This document shows positions 23,607-23,671 of a stretch of DNA of 23,671 nt, piece after piece; position 1 is the stretch's first letter, and each line of letters opens with the position of its first letter. Both the position numbers and the translations under genes were made by a program. The stretch spans positions 1-23,671 of the forward strand of contig DASCMO010000108.1 of the NCBI GenBank assembly GCA_036010965.1, given 5' to 3'. The notes beneath the pieces were generated by a model, which saw nothing but the letters and a program-made list of their open reading frames with translations, was not told the origin of the DNA and ran no database searches. The stretch comes from GCA-2686265 sp036010965 (GTDB lineage Bacteria; Planctomycetota; UBA1135; GCA-002686595).

Positions 23607-23665
23607 CCTTGAGCAAACCCTCAGGGTCATGTCCTCCGGTGGTAGAGCCCATTGCCTGCTCAAGG
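23607..23665. repeat. 9-bp inverted repeat CCTTGAGCA / TGCTCAAGG
   Basis: Perfect 9-bp arms at 23607-23615 and 23657-23665 are separated by 41 nt. They flank the region just upstream of the TPR gene start on the minus strand. This could be a pair of operator half-sites or the base of a leader hairpin. It could also be chance. Confidence 0.4.
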
Positions 23666-23671
23666 GGCGCC

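Noticed and set aside
20961..23612. 883-codon plus-strand open frame over the lipoprotein gene
   Set aside because: The minus strand carries a lipobox, seven DxDxDG repeats and a UnbV domain. The plus frame is the complement of the repeated Asp codons (Val/Glu/Ala-rich) and shows no domain.

Overview
The window is very GC-rich with dense, overlapping genes and no RNA gene, mobile element or CRISPR array that I can see. The partial gene at the left edge carries cysteine modules (CFGDG..., CPCGN..., FFQGD) that I associate with secreted proteins of deep-branching Planctomycetota (the Saltatorellus/Engelhardtia/Rohdeia type). A lipoprotein with FG-GAP and UnbV/ASPIC repeats at the right edge fits the same phylum. 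The taxonomic call is an inference from these modules.

Layout. (1) 1-950, minus strand: the N-terminal 316 residues of a secreted protein whose end lies outside the window. (2) 951-1386: a divergent intergenic region with a 13-bp tandem repeat of GGATCC-containing units and two smaller direct repeats. (3) 1387-20726, plus strand: one run of 12 genes, most joined by 4-nt GTGA or ATGA overlaps, which reads as a single operon. (4) 20730-23574, minus strand: a small TPR protein and an FG-GAP/UnbV lipoprotein, convergent with the operon. The lipoprotein frame continues for 95 codons past an in-frame TAG.

How the operon works. The gene content matches, step for step, the anaerobic indoleacetate (auxin) pathway described for Aromatoleum/Azoarcus (iaa genes), but with a different entry. 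An indolepyruvate oxidoreductase (IorA fused to a GltD-like NAD(P)H oxidoreductase, plus IorB) would turn indolepyruvate from tryptophan into indoleacetyl-CoA. A three-subunit molybdenum hydroxylase (FAD, 2x[2Fe-2S], Mo subunits) would make the 2-oxindole. A hydantoinase A/B pair would open the lactam with ATP to give (2-aminophenyl)succinyl-CoA. A family III CoA-transferase would move CoA to the carboxyl next to the aryl carbon. A split B12-dependent mutase would form (2-aminobenzyl)malonyl-CoA. An acyl-CoA dehydrogenase that lacks both usual catalytic glutamates would decarboxylate and oxidise it to 2-aminocinnamoyl-CoA. A dehydrogenase/hydratase fusion and a thiolase would finish to 2-aminobenzoyl-CoA (anthraniloyl-CoA) plus acetyl-CoA.

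What is seen: the families, motifs, gene order and residue substitutions. What is known: the iaa pathway and the base-free benzylmalonyl-CoA dehydrogenase IaaF. What is inferred: that this operon carries out that pathway from tryptophan, in a planctomycete, with an NAD(P)-linked ketoacid oxidoreductase replacing the indoleacetate-CoA ligase.
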